From the NCBI RefSeq assembly GCF_008369935.1, contig NZ_VTUZ01000020.1, positions 1-64,000 of the forward strand: a stretch of 64,000 nt of DNA. The letters run 5' to 3'. The notes under the pieces were generated by a model that searched no databases, was not told where the DNA came from, and worked only from the letters and a program-made list of their open reading frames with translations. The position numbers and the translations under genes are program-made. Shown here piece after piece: positions 8,596-16,982 of this stretch. Source of the stretch: Paraburkholderia panacisoli (GTDB taxonomy: Bacteria; Pseudomonadota; Gammaproteobacteria; Burkholderiales; Burkholderiaceae). Each line of letters opens with the position of its first letter. The first letter of the stretch is position 1.

Positions 8596-8874
8596 CTAGG
8601 TGAGGGAGTAGTCTCGGGCGGCCTGCATCCGACGTCTCGAGTCTGCGGGAGCGTTGGCGACACGGTCGAGCAATCGCTGTAGCCGCTCCCGTTGTCGTTG
8701 CAAGAGTCCGTTCGTCGCATACGCTTGAAGAACCCGACCGCGCCAGTAAGTCTGGGCGAACAACGAATCGGCACCTTCTGCGCACAGGACCCGCTCAAGA
8801 TGTGTAACTGCAGCGTCAAGGTTTTGAGGCGTGTAGGGGCTCACCCAAGTGCCTGCTTTGGTGGCAACGTTCAC
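8596..8874 (-). CDS. Small hypothetical protein
   Basis: Encodes 92 residues from a GTG start preceded by a GAGAGA site. The sequence has the helical segment NLDAAVTHLERVLCAEGADS, then QTYWRGRVLQAYA and an Arg/Gln/Leu-rich helix (LLQRQRERLQRLLDRVAN). It is probably an alpha-helical cytosolic protein. No family is recognised, but composition and start site support a real gene. Confidence 0.6.
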   Translation of the reverse strand: MNVATKAGTWVSPYTPQNLDAAVTHLERVLCAEGADSLFAQTYWRGRVLQAYATNGLLQRQRERLQRLLDRVANAPADSRRRMQAARDYSLT

Positions 8875-9693
8875 TGTGTTCTCTCTCAGTCATATAGCTT
8901 TCTGACTAACGGCAACCTGCACAAGGTGCATCGGACTCTCTGCCCACAATGCTATTAGTCAGATGTTTATTACGTTTTGCTAACGTAATGAAAAAGATAC
9001 AGGAAACATGGCCCCCCATAAACCGGGTTTACCCGTCAATGCGCAAACCTCTTGCCATTCAAAGTCTGGCGCCACATTTATTTGATGTATCGAGGCCTCT
9101 ACCGTCGCTGGAAACGAGTCTGGCAATTGGCTTCTGGTTCGTACGACATTCGACGTCATTGTGGCTGCCAGACGACGAAGATTCCATTACAGGACGGTAG
9201 TGGTCGAGGTGGCAATTGAATCGGCCTAGCTGAAGCATCCTTGAAGAAGTGTTTTTCTCTCGCCGCCCCCCACTGCGTCTGCGCCCCTTATTGCAATGGC
9301 GCTTTCGCCGACCATCATCGCGATGTGTGACAAGGGTCGTGGAACAGCACGTCGCCCGTTTCCACGCAAGTCGATATTCCGCCAGTGGAACTTCCCGGGC
9401 CCGCTGGCGACAAAAGCGGGTGATGCCAAACAGGACTTTCGAACACGTTTTCAACAGACTATTTGTCGTATGGGAGTTTTCATTGCGCTCCTGCTTAGAT
9501 AGCGACGGAGTGACTTCGGGATAGCGAAAACGGCATCCGTGTTGATTAAACCGCGCATTTAAAAGACGCGGACGACATGCCAGCCCGGGTGATGGCGTTC
9601 AACTGCAACCATCAGCATCGAAGTCGTGTCACACCTTCGTAGCTTGAATTACATAGGTTTGGTCAGGATGAATTACACGGAGCGTTGCACGCC
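8875..9693. other. Intergenic region with one copy of a dispersed repeat
   Basis: About 800 bases with no convincing gene. It contains repeat copy B (9160-9275). The right end must hold the promoter of the XRE gene. Confidence 0.4.
9160..9275 (+). repeat. Imperfect dispersed repeat, copy B
   Basis: This is the partner of copy A at 6606-6735, in the same orientation about 2.5 kb away. The two copies flank the interval holding the small-family gene, the second phasin and the cold-shock gene. Confidence 0.5.
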
Positions 9694-9957
9694 ATGCATA
9701 GTCGTCTGAGTCTTGATGTACATTTGCGAAGCACTCTCGAACACAACGGCTCCAGGCGGGCCTTTGCAGCTCGGCTGGACATGACCATCAAGCGCGCAAA
9801 GGTGACCTCCGGTCGGGTGGCCAGGTCACTCGGCGTCCCCGAACACGAGGTGACCCTTTGGCGCGCGGGAGTAACCGTTCCGAAGAGTGCGGATTGTGAG
9901 CGTCTTTCACAACTTCTCGACGTGGACGTCGCCTGGCTATGCGCAGGTCAAGCGTAA
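9694..9957 (+). CDS. XRE-like helix-turn-helix protein
   Basis: Encodes 87 residues. The C-terminal half (RVARSLGVPEHEVTLWRAG, then SADCERLSQLLDVDVAWLCAG) has the spacing of a Cro/C1-type helix-turn-helix domain. The N-terminal 40 residues are Arg-rich and not recognised. It is probably a small DNA-binding regulator. ATG at 9694 is preferred over a TTG three codons upstream. Confidence 0.7.
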   Translation: MHSRLSLDVHLRSTLEHNGSRRAFAARLDMTIKRAKVTSGRVARSLGVPEHEVTLWRAGVTVPKSADCERLSQLLDVDVAWLCAGQA

Positions 9958-10227
9958 GCCACAGCATGTCATCGCAGTTCTCTTCGGACGCGGCCTCGCA
10001 AGTGGTTCGGCTTGTCGCCATTCACGGCCACCTCACAGGGCGAGAGCATTAATTTTTTCGAAGCCTCACGCACTTCGAGGACCGGGGCGCAGTGGTCGTC
10101 TTCGCTCCTGCATAGACTCAGAAAGGCAAGCCGGACACATACCGGATGCTTATGGCAGAGCGGCGGCAGACTGGCGGCGGGCCGATGTGCTCGGTGAACC
10201 CGTTCTACGGGGCGGCATAGGTGACGT

Positions 10228-10472
10228 TCAAGTCGGGTAGCCATGGTTATCGACCCACGCGCGAGCCCATGCGAGGCCAGCCAATTCCGCTCCTCTTCGG
10301 TGTCGAACGCGCCGAGCACGCCGGAGGCTTCAACGACTTTCGTATCCCTGATGATTGTGCCGCTCGCTGCGTATCGCTCGGCCTGCAGAATGCCTTCCTG
10401 CTGGAGGATAGCGTGACCGCAAAGGACATAACTTCTGTACTTTTCGCTCTGCTCAGCGTTCGACGTCGACAC
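10228..10472 (-). pseudogene. Small YKGY..WGHAI family, copy 2 (frameshifted)
   Basis: The reading frame from GTG at 10472 gives EKYRSYVLCGHAILQQEGIL, ERYAASGTI and VEASGVLGAFDTEEE, matching the family. A one-base deletion near 10298 then throws the end out of frame. The adjacent frame restores the conserved AELAGLAWARAWVDNHG end and a stop at 10228. Upstream lies the FFFRHDDG family gene (10480-10800), with only 7 bases between them. Confidence 0.7.
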
Positions 10473-10479
10473 AGCTATC

Positions 10480-10800
10480 TCATGTCCGGCAGGGAGAGTG
10501 CAGCACCAAAGAGGACGATGCGTCTCCTGAAAGGGTGACGGTGGTCACCGGCCCGAGAGAGTGCCCTACGGTCGACTTCCGCCTGTCGGAAGTAGGCGGG
10601 AACACGGACCAACTGCCGTCATCGTGCCTGAAGAAGAACAACGCGCGCACTCCGGCTGGTGACGACGTCTCGACGCACACATAGCGATGCCCGCCCGACC
10701 CTGTGCGACTGAATCTGGTCACATGAACCGGTGTCGCCGGAGCTGGTGCGAGCCACTTTTCCACCTGCCAGCGCAGGGACTGGTCGTTCCTGTTTTTCAT
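10480..10800 (-). CDS. FFFRHDDG family hypothetical protein, copy 1
   Basis: Encodes 106 residues. Core features RWQVEKWL, then GHRYVCVETSS, then ALFFFRHDDGSWSVFPP are shared with the 83-residue protein at 30879-31130. The alternating hydrophobic strands suggest a small beta domain. The C-terminal 30 residues are absent from the other copy. GGAG lies just before the ATG. It is directly upstream of a broken YKGY-family gene on the same strand, probably in one transcript. Confidence 0.65.
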   Translation of the reverse strand: MKNRNDQSLRWQVEKWLAPAPATPVHVTRFSRTGSGGHRYVCVETSSPAGVRALFFFRHDDGSWSVFPPTSDRRKSTVGHSLGPVTTVTLSGDASSSLVLHSPCRT

Positions 10801-11012
10801 GGTCCGCTCCAGCTAGTTTCGCGTTCGGGCGATGGGGTGGCTTGACGCCGTACATCTCCTCAACGTCGCAGACGCCGGGATGGATGACCATGGATTCGTG
10901 AATTCTGCAACCGAAAATTACGGCTTGAATGGGCTTCAGATTATTGCGGAGGTGGAAAGGTGAAGGCGAAGTCCGCTCCGTGCGCGGACCATTGAAAACC
11001 GCCTCTGGTTGC

Positions 11013-11741
11013 TCAAAGCGACGTTGTGAATGTCGTCAACCACGCCGGGCTCGCAGACAGCAGCGCCGTCTCCAGCGTCTTGTCCAGCCCCGTGAGCACC
11101 AGCAGGCCGATGGCGACGAACACCGTCCCCAGAACAGCTTTCCCGGTGGTTCCCGCAGAGCGCAGTCGACCTCGAAGCCGTAATATCGAGGCACGCGAAA
11201 GGGAGCCGAATAGGGCCAGCGGAAGGCTCGCCCCGATGCCGAAGATGCCCATCAGCATTGCAATATTGCCGAGATTCCGGCCTTGAGCGGCGAGCGTGGT
11301 TGCGGCGCCCAGTGTCGGGCCGACGCAGGGGCTCCAGACGGCTCCCAGAAGCAGTCCGACCGCGAACTGGCCAGACAGGGTGTTGTCCTTTATCCGGCTC
11401 AGCCAGCGCTGGCTGGGACCACCTATCCCAGCGGCCACGCGATTGAAAGCGGCCTGCAGCCGTTGGGAAAACATCGCGAGCCCAAAGAGAATCATCAGCA
11501 CGGCCGCCACGCGACGAAACACGTCGTTATCCAGTCCCAACGACATACCTACTGCCGCTACAAAAATGCCGATACCCGAGAAGGACACACCCAATCCAGC
11601 GGCAAGTGCAACAACCCCCAGCCGATGTGTTGCCAGTGCCGACGCAACGAGTATGGGAATGAGTGCGAGTGCGCACGGTGACAGCGTCGTCAGGGCTCCC
11701 GCCAGGAACCCGAGCGCGTACGTACCCGGAGTGAAATCCAT
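11013..11741 (-). CDS. CcdA/DsbD-like thiol transporter
   Basis: Encodes about 242 residues. It is a polytopic membrane protein with six or more hydrophobic segments. The two motifs SPCALALIP (near residue 22) and SPCVGPTLGA (near residue 140) are the paired Cys sites of CcdA/DsbD transmembrane domains, which pass electrons from the cytoplasm to periplasmic thiol proteins. The ATG overlaps the stop of the thioredoxin gene by one base (TAATG), so the two are translationally coupled. It probably keeps a periplasmic thioredoxin or metal-binding thiols reduced. Confidence 0.85.
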   Translation of the reverse strand: MDFTPGTYALGFLAGALTTLSPCALALIPILVASALATHRLGVVALAAGLGVSFSGIGIFVAAVGMSLGLDNDVFRRVAAVLMILFGLAMFSQRLQAAFNRVAAGIGGPSQRWLSRIKDNTLSGQFAVGLLLGAVWSPCVGPTLGAATTLAAQGRNLGNIAMLMGIFGIGASLPLALFGSLSRASILRLRGRLRSAGTTGKAVLGTVFVAIGLLVLTGLDKTLETALLSASPAWLTTFTTSL

Positions 11742-12127
11742 TACAGGGCTTTGGCAAACGTGTTCTTGATGTCCTGCTCGCGCGTCTGCCCCGTTGAACG
11801 CGCGACCTCGTGGCCGCCCTTGAACACGACGAAGGTCGACTGCTGGGTCACTTTCATCGCCCGCTTCAGGGCAACTTCCTTGTCGTAGTCGGCCACGAAA
11901 ATGGTCACGTCTTTCATTTCCGGGCTCGCTGCCAGGCGGTCCACAATGGGTTGCTGGACCTTGCAGGTGGGGCACCAGGTCGCATGAAAGTAGACGATGT
12001 TCGGCCTCCCGTCGGCGTTCAGCCTGTCAAACTGGGCCTGATTGAACGCCTGTTCGCCGGCGAAGGCGCTACCGACGGTCAGTAACAGGCTTGAAGCGAG
12101 CAGATATCTGCGAATGAGTTTCAGCAT
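11741..12127 (-). CDS. Secreted thioredoxin-fold protein
   Basis: Encodes 128 residues. The N-terminus (MLKLIRRYLLASSLLLTVG, SAFA) is a signal peptide. The mature part has the thioredoxin active site as WCPTC, preceded by NIVYFHATWC, and the cis-Pro region as QQSTFVVFKGG. It is expected to act as a periplasmic thiol-disulfide partner of the CcdA-like protein encoded immediately downstream. It lies 34 bases after merR on the same strand, which places a redox pair in a mercury-responsive transcript. Confidence 0.88.
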   Translation of the reverse strand: MLKLIRRYLLASSLLLTVGSAFAGEQAFNQAQFDRLNADGRPNIVYFHATWCPTCKVQQPIVDRLAASPEMKDVTIFVADYDKEVALKRAMKVTQQSTFVVFKGGHEVARSTGQTREQDIKNTFAKAL

Positions 12128-12161
12128 TGCGTTCTACCCGGAGATAAGTGCAGCCTTGTTG

Positions 12162-12728
12162 TTAGACGTCCCGGTGACGAAAAGATTGCACCTCACGCGT
12201 CGCGGTTGCCGGTATGGCTCGGGCGGGCTGCTGAGCGCCAAACTCGTTACACTCGTTTGCTCTATCCCGGTTGTGTGGCGCAGGCGTGTGCTGCGCCGGC
12301 ACACCCGGACTGATGTGTTCACGGGTCAGCTCACCGCCGTCCATGAGCGTATCGATGAGCGGGCACGACATCTTTCCTTTCGATGTCGAACAGCGGTGCA
12401 CCAGGGTCGTCAGAGCGGCCTCCAGCCTCGACAAATCCTGCATGCGCTGGCGCACGTCGGCGAGCCTGTGTTCCGCGATTGCGCGTGCAGCCCTGCACGT
12501 CTGACCGTCGTGCAGGGACAACAGCGCTTCCACCTCATCCAGCGAAAAGCCGAGGGGCTGCGACCGCTTGATGAAGCGCAGTCGCCTCAGCACATGTGCC
12601 GGATATTGCCGGATGCCGCCGGTGGGACGGCGCGGCACCGGCAGTAACCCTCGGCGTTGGTAGTACCTCACGGTTTCGACATTGACCTCTGCCGCTTCGG
12701 CCAGCCGTCCGATGGTCATTTCCTGCAT
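12162..12728 (-). CDS. merR: MerR mercury-responsive regulator
   Basis: Encodes 188 residues. The N-terminal winged helix-turn-helix (TIGRLAEAAEVNVETVRYYQ) and dimer helix are typical of MerR. Cys78, Cys113 and Cys122 have exactly the 35- and 9-residue spacing of the Hg(II)-binding cysteines of classical MerR (82, 117, 126). The surrounding AEHRLADVRQRMQDLSRLE and KMSCPLIDTL also fit. It is about 45 residues longer than usual: after PLIDTLMDGG the tail is Pro/His/Arg-rich and may be a recombination or frameshift extension. It should bind the promoter between itself and merT. Confidence 0.92.
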   Translation of the reverse strand: MQEMTIGRLAEAAEVNVETVRYYQRRGLLPVPRRPTGGIRQYPAHVLRRLRFIKRSQPLGFSLDEVEALLSLHDGQTCRAARAIAEHRLADVRQRMQDLSRLEAALTTLVHRCSTSKGKMSCPLIDTLMDGGELTREHISPGVPAQHTPAPHNRDRANECNEFGAQQPARAIPATATREVQSFRHRDV

Positions 12729-12735
12729 GGTGCGC

Positions 12736-12766
12736 TTGACTCCGTACTTAGGTACGCACCTAGACT
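12736..12766 (+). promoter_or_regulatory. MerR-type promoter/operator for merTP
   Basis: TTGACT (12736-12741) and TAGACT (12761-12766) are separated by 19 bases, the overlong spacer typical of MerR-activated promoters. Inside the spacer, GTAC-TTAG-GTAC (12744-12755) forms the dyad expected for MerR binding. Transcription would run rightward into merT. Confidence 0.85.
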
Positions 12767-12795
12767 AGACTCAACCAGTCCGAAACGGAAGTGCC

Positions 12796-13146
12796 ATGCG
12801 ACCCCGCTGGACCACCACCGGCTCCCTGCTCGCGGGAGCGGCTGCCGCGCTCGGAGCATCCGCGTGCTGTGCGGGCCCCTTGTTCCTTGTCGTGCTGGGA
12901 GTGGGCGGCGCCTGGAGTTCGCGCCTGGTCGCGCTGCGGCCATTGCAACCCCTATTTGTCGCCATATCCATTGCCTTTTTCGCGGTCGCTTTCCGCAGGC
13001 TCTGCGCCAGGTCCGAAGAATGTACGGTGGGCGAAGCCTGTGCGGCGCCATCGGTGCGGCACAGCCAGCGCGTCGTTTTCTGGGTTGTTGTGCCGGCCGG
13101 GCTCGCCTTGATGTCGTTCCCGCTGTATGCGCCGCTCTTCTATTGA
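12796..13146 (+). CDS. merT: Mercuric ion transporter MerT
   Basis: Encodes 116 residues with three membrane segments. The first helix carries the vicinal Cys24-Cys25 pair (ASACCAGP) and the cytoplasmic loop carries Cys76 and Cys82, matching the positions in classical MerT. It takes Hg(II) from periplasmic MerP and moves it inward. It is the first gene behind the MerR-type promoter and is followed 9 bases later by merP. Confidence 0.93.
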   Translation: MRPRWTTTGSLLAGAAAALGASACCAGPLFLVVLGVGGAWSSRLVALRPLQPLFVAISIAFFAVAFRRLCARSEECTVGEACAAPSVRHSQRVVFWVVVPAGLALMSFPLYAPLFY

Positions 13147-13155
13147 GACTCTGTC

Positions 13156-13443
13156 ATGAAGAAACTGATTACAGCGTTCGTTGCGACGGCGCTGACAGCG
13201 TCCTCGGCATTAGCCGAGGGGTTTCGCACGGTCACCCTTGATGTCACAAACATGGATTGCGCCGTGTGTCCGATTACGGTTCGCAAGGCACTTGAAAAAA
13301 TACCCGGCGTGACCTCGGCCAAGGTCGACTTCGCAAGCAAACGCGCGGAGGTGGTATTTGACCCGAAGATGGCTTCGGTCGACGAGTTGACGAACGCCAC
13401 GGCGGACGCTGGCTATCAGTCTCACGTAAAGCAGGTGCAGTGA
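13156..13443 (+). CDS. merP: Periplasmic mercury-binding protein MerP
   Basis: Encodes 95 residues. A signal peptide (MKKLITAFVATALTASSALA) precedes one heavy-metal-associated domain with the metal-binding motif MDCAVC (Cys35, Cys38). It scavenges Hg(II) in the periplasm and passes it to MerT. Its stop codon overlaps the next ATG by one base. Confidence 0.93.
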   Translation: MKKLITAFVATALTASSALAEGFRTVTLDVTNMDCAVCPITVRKALEKIPGVTSAKVDFASKRAEVVFDPKMASVDELTNATADAGYQSHVKQVQ

Positions 13444-13655
13444 TGGCTGCAGTCGTGCTGGATTCGAGTATCACGTGTCCGGCGTGCGGGCACAGGAAAG
13501 AAGAGACGATGCCCACCGACGCCTGTGTGTGGTTTTACGAATGCGAGCATTGCAAGACTGTGCTCAGTCCAAAATCCGGGGATTGCTGCGTGTACTGCTC
13601 GTACGGCACGAACAGATGCCCGCCGATGCAGCAGTCCGGTTCCTGCTGCGCCTGA
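13443..13655 (+). CDS. GDCCxC domain mercury-locus protein
   Basis: Encodes 70 residues, rich in cysteine. CPACGH near the start, then ECEHC, then the diagnostic GDCCVYCSYGTNRCPP and a CC end. Proteins with the GDCCVxC motif (some are selenoproteins) are found beside mer genes and probably bind or hand over metal. The start overlaps the merP stop (TGATG), so it belongs to the mer operon. No merA follows. Confidence 0.85.
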   Translation: MAAVVLDSSITCPACGHRKEETMPTDACVWFYECEHCKTVLSPKSGDCCVYCSYGTNRCPPMQQSGSCCA

Positions 13656-13707
13656 CCAGGCTCACGTAATAGGCGAGGCGCGACGCCGAGTCGGGGCAAC
13701 CCGACAG

Positions 13708-14322
13708 TCACAGTTTCCGGAAACTGCAGTAAAGAAACTGCTGGCTGGAACCAGCCGGCGTGTTGTGGTCCTCGAGTGTGCTGGTGACCAGTTCAAAACC
13801 TGGACCAAACTCGTCGGAGAGCTGCTGAACGTCGTATCGCATTACGTCCAGCCCGCTGCACCTGTTTGGTCCCAGTGGTCCGAATGTGGCAATTACAACG
13901 CGGCCGTCCGGCTTGAGTGTTCTCGTCAGCAGGCGGGTGTAGGCGTCTCGTTGCGATGGTTCCGTCAGGAAGTGGAAGACGGCGCGGTCATGCCACACGT
14001 CGTATCGATGCTCAGGCAGGTCGACCACGATAATATCGGATTCGACCCACGTTACCTGCCCGGCGATAGAGCCCAAACGCTGTTTCGTCGTATCGAGAGC
14101 GACGGCGGACACATCGAGAACGGTCAGGCTTCGATATCCACGCTGAAGTAAATCATCGACCAGCGTCGATTCTCCTCCACCCACATCAATAATGGCTGCG
14201 TTCCGGTCCGACACGGCTTCGCAAATCAGCGTCAGCGAGATGTCAAGGTGCGGGCGATACCAGCTGACTGCGTTCGCCGCCTTATTGCGATACACGCCTT
14301 CCCAATGCTCTTTGCCGTCCAT
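13708..14322 (-). CDS. Class I SAM-dependent methyltransferase
   Basis: Encodes 204 residues. Motif I is IIDVGGGESTLVDDLL, the acidic motif is SLTVLDVSAVAL, motif III-like is DVWHDRAVFHFL, and the post-motif is LKPDGRVVIATFGPLG. The family includes Burkholderia methyltransferases often found near metal or thiol genes; the substrate is not predictable from sequence. It converges on the mer operon, with about 50 bases between. Confidence 0.85.
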   Translation of the reverse strand: MDGKEHWEGVYRNKAANAVSWYRPHLDISLTLICEAVSDRNAAIIDVGGGESTLVDDLLQRGYRSLTVLDVSAVALDTTKQRLGSIAGQVTWVESDIIVVDLPEHRYDVWHDRAVFHFLTEPSQRDAYTRLLTRTLKPDGRVVIATFGPLGPNRCSGLDVMRYDVQQLSDEFGPGFELVTSTLEDHNTPAGSSQQFLYCSFRKL

Positions 14323-14473
14323 TTTTGCGTCCGCGGTTCTGCACTGTATGCAGTTTCATGGTAGGGCAAGTTTTGATGCCCGGCACGAAGGTGCGAGCTA
14401 GACGCAGTATCGGCGTTCGACCGTCAGTTTATCCAGTGAAATCCGCGAGCGAGGAGAGTTTTGCGTAACCGGT

Positions 14474-14529
14474 TATACCCCCGCCCCCTATGGTAGACTA
14501 CGAACTTATTGTATACCCGGTGGGGGTAT
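14474..14529 (+). promoter_or_regulatory. Two CsoR/RcnR-type G/C-tract operators
   Basis: TATACCCCCGCCCCCTAT at 14474-14491 and TATACCCGGTGGGGGTAT at 14512-14529 both have AT-rich ends around G or C runs, as in RcnR/DmeR operators. They lie in the 60 bases before dmeR, so the repressor should control its own operon. Confidence 0.75.
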
Positions 14530-14541
14530 GTGGAGAACGCG

Positions 14542-14817
14542 ATGAGTCACACGGTTCAGGAAAAACAGAAGCTTCTCAACAGGATTCGCCGTATCAAGGG
14601 GCAGGTTGAGGCCATTGAGCGTGCACTCGAGGAAGAGCACGGCTGCTCAGACGTCCTGCAACGAATCACGAGCTGCCGCGGGGCGATGAATGGCCTGCTC
14701 GCCGTCGTTCTGGAGGACCACATCAGGAATCATCTTGTCGATGCGGAGAGCGGCGAAGAGCCGGGTGACAGCGCGACCGAACAGCTCATCGAGGTTGTTC
14801 ACAGCTATTTCAAGTAG
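14542..14817 (+). CDS. dmeR: Cobalt/nickel-responsive CsoR/RcnR-family repressor
   Basis: Encodes 91 residues. The all-helical CsoR fold begins HTVQEKQKLLNRIRRIKGQ. With the start at MSHTVQEK, the residues His3, Cys35, His60 and His64 coincide with the metal ligands of RcnR, which supports sensing of Ni/Co rather than formaldehyde or Cu. Metal binding should release DNA. The upstream in-frame Met at 14509 lies inside the operator and is rejected. The gene is 8 bases before dmeF. Confidence 0.85.
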   Translation: MSHTVQEKQKLLNRIRRIKGQVEAIERALEEEHGCSDVLQRITSCRGAMNGLLAVVLEDHIRNHLVDAESGEEPGDSATEQLIEVVHSYFK

Positions 14818-14825
14818 AGTCAAAA

Positions 14826-16121
14826 ATGAGTGAGTTCAAAGACGCCGCGTTCGGCGCAGGGCATGACCACATTTTTCTGGGTGCCGGTCACGAAAAGAAC
14901 GAGCGCAAGACGTGGGCCGTGATTGCGCTGTGCAGCGCAATGATGCTGATTGAAATCGTCGGCGGCAGTATGTTCGGGTCGCTCGCACTCGTCGCCGACG
15001 GCCTGCATATGTCGACGCACGCTGGAGCAATGCTGATTGCGGCCCTCGCGTACACATACGCGCGCAAGCACGCCACGGACGCACGCTTCGTGTTCGGTAC
15101 CGGCAAGCTCGGTGACCTCGCAGGGTTTTCGAGTGCCATCGTGCTTGCGATGATTGCGGTGTTGATTGGCTACGAGGCAGTTTCGCGCTTTCTGTCGCCG
15201 GTACCGATTCACTTCGGCGAAGCGATTCCTATCGCGGTGGTCGGCCTGCTGGTCAACCTGGTAAGCGTGTGGCTGCTGAGCGGCGGTGACCACAGCCATA
15301 GTCATGGTCATGGTCATAGCCATGGACACGGACACGGACACGGACACGGACACGGTAACCATGCTCATGAAGACGAGGTGCAGAAGATTTTCGCGCCGTC
15401 CGGTGTGTTTGCCGTTTCCATCTTCGAGGATGGGGTTCCCCCCGTTTTCCGGATTACGCCGGCGACGGAGGGTTCGCGACTGGACGCTTCAGCGGTGTCC
15501 GTTACGACGCTGCGACCCGATGGGACGCAGCAGGTATTCGCGCTGGCTGACCGTGGCACCTATCTGGAATCGAAGGAAGACATTCCTGAGCCGCACGCCT
15601 TCAAAGCCATCGTGCGGATGCCGGACGGCGAGCACGAAGTCGAATTCGAAGAACATGAGCACCACGACGACGCGCATGAAGCAGCGACCCGGGACCACAA
15701 CATCCGGTCCGCGTACATTCACGTGATGGCTGATGCGGCTGTCTCCGTGTTGGCTATCATCGGTCTCTTGCTGGCACGCGCATTTGGCTGGCTATGGATG
15801 GACCCGCTCGCAGGTGTCATCGGCGCGCTGGTGATTGCAAACTGGTCGTACGGCTTGATGCGGGACACCGGTGCAATCCTGCTCGACATGAATCCCGACC
15901 GGCGCATGGCAGAGAACGTCCGCCATGCTATCGAGGACCGTGGCGACAAGGTTGTCGACCTGCACGTATGGCGGGTGGGTCCGGGTCACATGAGCGCCGT
16001 GGTGTCGGTGGCAACAGGTGAACCCCAGCGTGACTCGCGCTTCTATCACGCAGTGCTCAGGCGCTTCAAGGGGCTGTCGCATGTCACCGTTGAAGTGCAA
16101 CCTTCACACGCGGCAGCCTGA
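14826..16121 (+). CDS. dmeF: DmeF-type cation diffusion facilitator (Co/Ni efflux)
   Basis: Encodes 431 residues. It is a CDF transporter with membrane segments from about residue 28. HMSTHAGAM in an early helix and HVMADAAVS later are the paired transport-site motifs. A His-rich cytoplasmic loop (alternating His-Gly, about residues 155-185) and a long insert of about 100 residues with an HEHHDDAHE end separate the two halves. Paired with dmeR, it should export Co(II) or Ni(II). A fragment of a related gene lies downstream at about 16983-17093. Confidence 0.9.
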   Translation: MSEFKDAAFGAGHDHIFLGAGHEKNERKTWAVIALCSAMMLIEIVGGSMFGSLALVADGLHMSTHAGAMLIAALAYTYARKHATDARFVFGTGKLGDLAGFSSAIVLAMIAVLIGYEAVSRFLSPVPIHFGEAIPIAVVGLLVNLVSVWLLSGGDHSHSHGHGHSHGHGHGHGHGHGNHAHEDEVQKIFAPSGVFAVSIFEDGVPPVFRITPATEGSRLDASAVSVTTLRPDGTQQVFALADRGTYLESKEDIPEPHAFKAIVRMPDGEHEVEFEEHEHHDDAHEAATRDHNIRSAYIHVMADAAVSVLAIIGLLLARAFGWLWMDPLAGVIGALVIANWSYGLMRDTGAILLDMNPDRRMAENVRHAIEDRGDKVVDLHVWRVGPGHMSAVVSVATGEPQRDSRFYHAVLRRFKGLSHVTVEVQPSHAAA

Positions 16122-16124
16122 ACC

Positions 16125-16343
16125 ATGGCAGTCAAGTCACCGTGCATCGATGTCTGTGCCTTCGATGGCAAGACCAAGCTTTGCGTCGGGTGTTTTCGGA
16201 CGCTCGACGAAATTCGGGCGTGGAAGAAGATGACCGACCACCGGCGCCATCAGGTGATTAACGACCGGGCGCGGCGGCAGGCCAAGTTGCACCGTGAATC
16301 GCCAGCGTTGTCGACCGGGCAACCGCGAACGCCGGACACCTGA
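16125..16343 (+). CDS. DUF1289 family protein
   Basis: Encodes 72 residues. SPCIDVCAFDGKTKLCVGC is the Cys-rich motif of DUF1289, probably a small metal-binding domain, followed by the usual TLDEIRAWKKM helix. It starts 3 bases after the dmeF stop, so it is probably part of the dme transcript. Confidence 0.88.
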   Translation: MAVKSPCIDVCAFDGKTKLCVGCFRTLDEIRAWKKMTDHRRHQVINDRARRQAKLHRESPALSTGQPRTPDT

Positions 16344-16438
16344 ATCGATAAGGAGCGCCGTCACCGCTTCATTCTGGTGACTGGCTTCAATCCCCTGCGC
16401 GACAGAATCGCGCCGGCTCATTGGGGAGTATGGATTCC

Positions 16439-16982
16439 ATGCGTACCGACAGCGAGTCAGCCTTCTACGGCAAATTCCACACAGCGTCTGGGTGCTCGGC
16501 TGCGTCAGCCTGTTCATGGATATCTCATCCGAAATCATCCATAGCCCGTTGCCCATGTTCCTCATGGCAAGTCTCGGTGCCAGTGCAACGACGATTGGCC
16601 TAATCGAAGGCATCGCCGAGGCGACAGCCCCCATCGTCAAGGTGTTCCCCGGGACCCTCAGCGACAACCTTGGCAATCGCAAGTGGCTTGCAGTCGCCGG
16701 GTACGGGCTGGGTGCGCTAAGCAAACCGTTATTTGCCGTGGCGCCGACCACCGGTATCGTGGTGACGGCGCGCATCATGGACCGGGTGGGTAAAGGCATC
16801 AGGGGAGCGCCGCGCGATGCGCGTGGCTGATGTCACGCCACCACATCTGCGAGGTGTTGCATTCGGACTTCGTCAGTCTCTGGACATCGTTGGCGCGTTC
16901 CTTGAGCCACTGCTTGCCGTTGTCATCATGCTGGTGTGGGCAGATAGCCGCTCTTGTGCTGGTCGCGTTGTTGTGCACTTCG
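16439..16982 (+). pseudogene. MFS transporter, 5' part, two frameshifts
   Basis: The best protein is read in three frames. MRTDSESAFYG starts at 16439. After a shift near 16475 comes PHSVWVLGCVSLFMDISSE, IIHS, GLIEGIAEATAPIVKVF and GALSKPLF, up to GKGIRGAPRDA. After a second shift near 16815 comes VADVTPPHLRGVAFGLRQSL and LLAVVIMLVWAD. This is the N-terminal third to half of a 12-helix major facilitator transporter. The rest is missing: a dmeF-like fragment follows immediately. Confidence 0.8.

Noticed and set aside
15290..15362. Short tandem repeat resembling a CRISPR or VNTR array
   Set aside because: It encodes the alternating His-Gly loop of DmeF in frame; units are 6 bases and there are no spacers.
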